Positions 4,879 through 6,352 of a stretch of DNA of 6,352 nt are shown here, piece by piece. Source of the stretch: Thermoproteota archaeon. GTDB lineage: Archaea; Korarchaeota; Korarchaeia; Korarchaeales; Korarchaeaceae. The number at the start of each line of letters is the position of its first letter. Within the stretch, counting starts at the first letter, position 1. The notes beneath the pieces were generated by a model, which worked only from the letters and a program-made list of their open reading frames with translations, ran no database searches and was not told the DNA's origin. The stretch spans positions 1 through 6,352 of the forward strand of contig JAGGTZ010000226.1 of the NCBI GenBank assembly GCA_021158805.1, read 5' to 3'. Made by a program: the position numbers and the translations under genes.

Positions 4879-5724
4879 ATGACCGTGAAATATCTCGTGA
4901 TGAAGAAGCCTATGCGCTATTGGGTGCCCGGATATGATTTCTCAGCTGAGATAATCAGGGTGTATGGTAACGTATTGAGAAACGGAGATTTCCTCATAAT
5001 ATCGGAAAAGGCGCTAGCCATCGCTCTAGGTTACATATATGATGAATCCATCATAGAAGAAAGCAGAATTACTTCTCTAGCTACTAGGGTAGTGAGAGAA
5101 CTGTGGAGTATCATTGGTACGCGATGTAAGTTAGGGGAAAAGACTATCACCATGCTAAGAAGCATTCCTTTAGAGCTTCTGGCTAGACATAAGCAGCTTT
5201 CTCTCTCGATCGGAGGATTAAAACATTTCCTCAAACCCGTGTCCGAAGCTGGTATTGACACATCTAACTTGCCTTACTCTTATGTATCCTTACCTCTCCA
5301 AATGGCAGAGGAGATTGCTGACCAAATAAGGAATGAAATATCGAGTAAGCTGGGTAAAGATGTTAGCGTCCTCATACAGGATACGGATAAGACCTTCCTC
5401 CTTGATAAACTGAGCTTGGGCTTAGCTACTAGACCCTCTAAGGTAAGGGGTATTATCGATTTAGGTGTAATTTCATACATCCTTGGAATGTGTACTCACC
5501 TCTTTAGAGCATATCCAACCCCCGTGGCATTCTCAGGTCCTCAGATCTCCTTAAGACTTCTACTTAATATAGCGAGGGCTGCTGAATCATCTAGGGGATG
5601 GGGAGCGGGGAGAAATGTCGTTGAGATGGCTAGAAGGTTTAATTCAGGATTCGAAGATGTGACTTGGCGGATGCTCATGAGGGAAAACCACTTTCCAGCA
5701 GTGATAGTCAGATTACGAGAATGA
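4879..5724 (+). CDS. CofE-like protein (coenzyme F420-0:glutamate ligase family)
   Basis: A 281-residue protein that resembles CofE, the GTP-dependent enzyme that adds gamma-linked glutamates to F420-0. Matching segments are NGDFLIISEKALAIALG (35-51, the family's DGD-hydrophobic-xxK strand), AGIDTSNLP (124-132, the AGIDxSN motif) and an ADQIRNEISS helix followed by KDVSVLIQDTDKTF (147-173, the conserved strand ending in D-T). The C-terminal part (about 178-280) is less like textbook CofE; it keeps a RPSKVRGIIDLGVISYILG block (185-203) and then diverges. No other F420 gene is in the window, and many archaea carry such paralogues, so it may ligate glutamate or another amino acid to a different acceptor. 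The start is supported by GAGGT at good spacing. It is divergent from larE across 111 bases and shares a regulatory region with it. Confidence 0.75.
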   Translation: MTVKYLVMKKPMRYWVPGYDFSAEIIRVYGNVLRNGDFLIISEKALAIALGYIYDESIIEESRITSLATRVVRELWSIIGTRCKLGEKTITMLRSIPLELLARHKQLSLSIGGLKHFLKPVSEAGIDTSNLPYSYVSLPLQMAEEIADQIRNEISSKLGKDVSVLIQDTDKTFLLDKLSLGLATRPSKVRGIIDLGVISYILGMCTHLFRAYPTPVAFSGPQISLRLLLNIARAAESSRGWGAGRNVVEMARRFNSGFEDVTWRMLMRENHFPAVIVRLRE

Positions 5725-5758
5725 ATTTCGCCATTTGAGTTGAAAATTAATCAAGTGT

Positions 5759-5806
5759 ATTATCTATCTACATGTTTATTCGCTTATTTCTGTATATATA
5801 GATAAT
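5759..5806. repeat. AT-rich imperfect inverted repeat upstream of the membrane-protein gene
   Basis: ATTATCTAT (5759-5767) pairs with ATAGATAAT (5798-5806) over 9 perfect base pairs. It continues, after a small bulge, with TACA (5769-5772) and TGTA (5791-5794), enclosing 18 bases. It lies between the CofE-like gene and the last gene. It could terminate the former or be an operator for the latter; the sequence does not decide. Confidence 0.5.
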
Positions 5807-5838
5807 GGGATAGAAATTTCTTATTCAAATCACCGAGC

Positions 5839-5844
5839 TTTATC
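5839..5844 (+). promoter_or_regulatory. Promoter of the membrane-protein gene (TATA-like box)
   Basis: TTTATC, within GAGCTTTATCTGG, is centred about 28 bp before the ATG at 5870. No clear ribosome site precedes that ATG, so a leaderless transcript is likely. The stronger AT run TGTATATATA (5791-5800) is an alternative box with a longer leader. Confidence 0.35.
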
Positions 5845-5869
5845 TGGCTTAATCGGTAGATATCTTGTT

Positions 5870-6352
5870 ATGGATAATACCAGCCGTTGGGCTGGGTTTT
5901 CGGTTGCTATAATAATAGTAATTGTGATATTACTGTTAGGGTCATATTACTATATCTACACATACGCGCCTAAGGAAAAGAAAACACGTAGTCTGCCGAG
6001 TGGGATAGAGAATAAGATAACTGTAGAAGTTAAAGATTCAATGTGCCATTACAAGCAAGAAAGGATTTGGAGTGAGAAGGAGTTCCAGCAAATATTGGAG
6101 GATGAAGAAAGATTCAAGGAGAAGATGATAAACGACTTCAAAGGGGCGCATAAGTCCTACGGAATAACCATAAGGAACTGTAATATTCAATTGGATAAGG
6201 ATAGTAGAATTACGACTCTAGAGTGTGACGTAGAGGGATTTGTGTACAAGAGCGATGATTCCTACACCGCCGAATTTGGTTGGTTAATCAGGCCTCTCGG
6301 TTTAGATTTCATAGACAACAAGTTCAATGAAACTAATGATTCACTCTCTTGG
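5870..6352 (+). CDS. Membrane-anchored protein of unknown function, 3' end outside the window
   Basis: 161 codons are open from ATG to the right edge without a stop. A short polar start (MDNTSRW) leads into one strong hydrophobic segment at about 8-27 (AGFSVAIIIVIVILLLGSYY) and a Tyr-rich edge. A basic stretch follows (KEKKTR, 35-40), then a charged soluble region with a helical, Glu/Lys-rich part (62-95). I recognise no family. The hydrophobic segment has no signal-peptidase-like end, so an N-terminal anchor is more likely than a cleaved signal. Three cysteines (59, 104, 119) and two N-glycosylation sequons close to each other (NET at 153, NDS at 156) suggest an exposed domain outside the cell, but the basic residues after the helix leave the orientation open. 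Codon use resembles the neighbouring genes. The gene stands alone, about 145 bases after the CofE-like gene. Confidence 0.75.
   Translation, partial: MDNTSRWAGFSVAIIIVIVILLLGSYYYIYTYAPKEKKTRSLPSGIENKITVEVKDSMCHYKQERIWSEKEFQQILEDEERFKEKMINDFKGAHKSYGITIRNCNIQLDKDSRITTLECDVEGFVYKSDDSYTAEFGWLIRPLGLDFIDNKFNETNDSLSW

Noticed and set aside
5031..5480. Minus-strand frames opposite the CofE-like gene, and the plus-strand frame 2294-2494 opposite citG
   Set aside because: They are antisense to conserved blocks of the real genes and have no recognisable protein features.
1..6352. CRISPR array
   Set aside because: No regularly spaced repeat of suitable length occurs; the feo-promoter repeats are only two full units 19 bp apart.

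Overview
The window looks like a piece of an archaeal chromosome. It is AT-rich and uses ATA, AGA and AGG codons freely. Several genes have a TATA-like box about 26-29 bases before the start codon, which suggests leaderless transcripts, and internal operon genes have GGAGG/GAGGTG-type ribosome sites. The gene families (archaeal CitG-like protein, CofE-like ligase, LarE, HEPN/MNT pair) also fit. A thermophilic member of the Thermoproteota/Korarchaeota side of the archaea is my guess; nothing in the window proves the lineage.

Layout. Positions 1-1789 (minus strand) are a tightly overlapping ferrous-iron uptake operon: feoA, a second feoA, the GTPase half of FeoB and then the membrane half of FeoB as a separate gene, which runs off the left edge. 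FeoB is therefore naturally split, at a TAATG stop/start with its own strong ribosome site. The 400-base gap at 1790-2190 has no gene. It holds the feo promoter with two near-identical 16-bp dyad units, a separate palindrome matching 15 of 19 positions of the DtxR/IdeR iron box, and a GC-richer segment that can fold on an 11-bp perfect stem.

Positions 2191-3078 (minus) encode an orphan CitG-family protein. Next come a HEPN/MNT toxin-antitoxin pair on the plus strand (3161-3881) and a minus-strand LarE-type sulfur-transfer ATPase (3985-4767). The last 52 bases of larE recur, diverged, at 3085-3135 directly in front of citG, as a direct repeat flanking the HEPN/MNT module. Once a one-base gap is allowed, the left copy still reads as a LarE C-terminus ending in the same stop, 9 bases before the citG start. 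The simplest reading is that larE and citG were adjacent in one operon, the toxin-antitoxin cassette was inserted with duplication of the larE end, and the stranded copy now supplies the citG promoter.

On the right, a CofE-like (F420 glutamate ligase family) gene is divergent from larE (4879-5724). The 5' part of a membrane-anchored protein of unknown function runs off the right edge (from 5870). In short, the window holds an iron-uptake operon, a set of loosely linked cofactor-type enzymes (CitG, LarE, CofE-like) without their usual pathway partners, and a small defence or stability module inserted among them.
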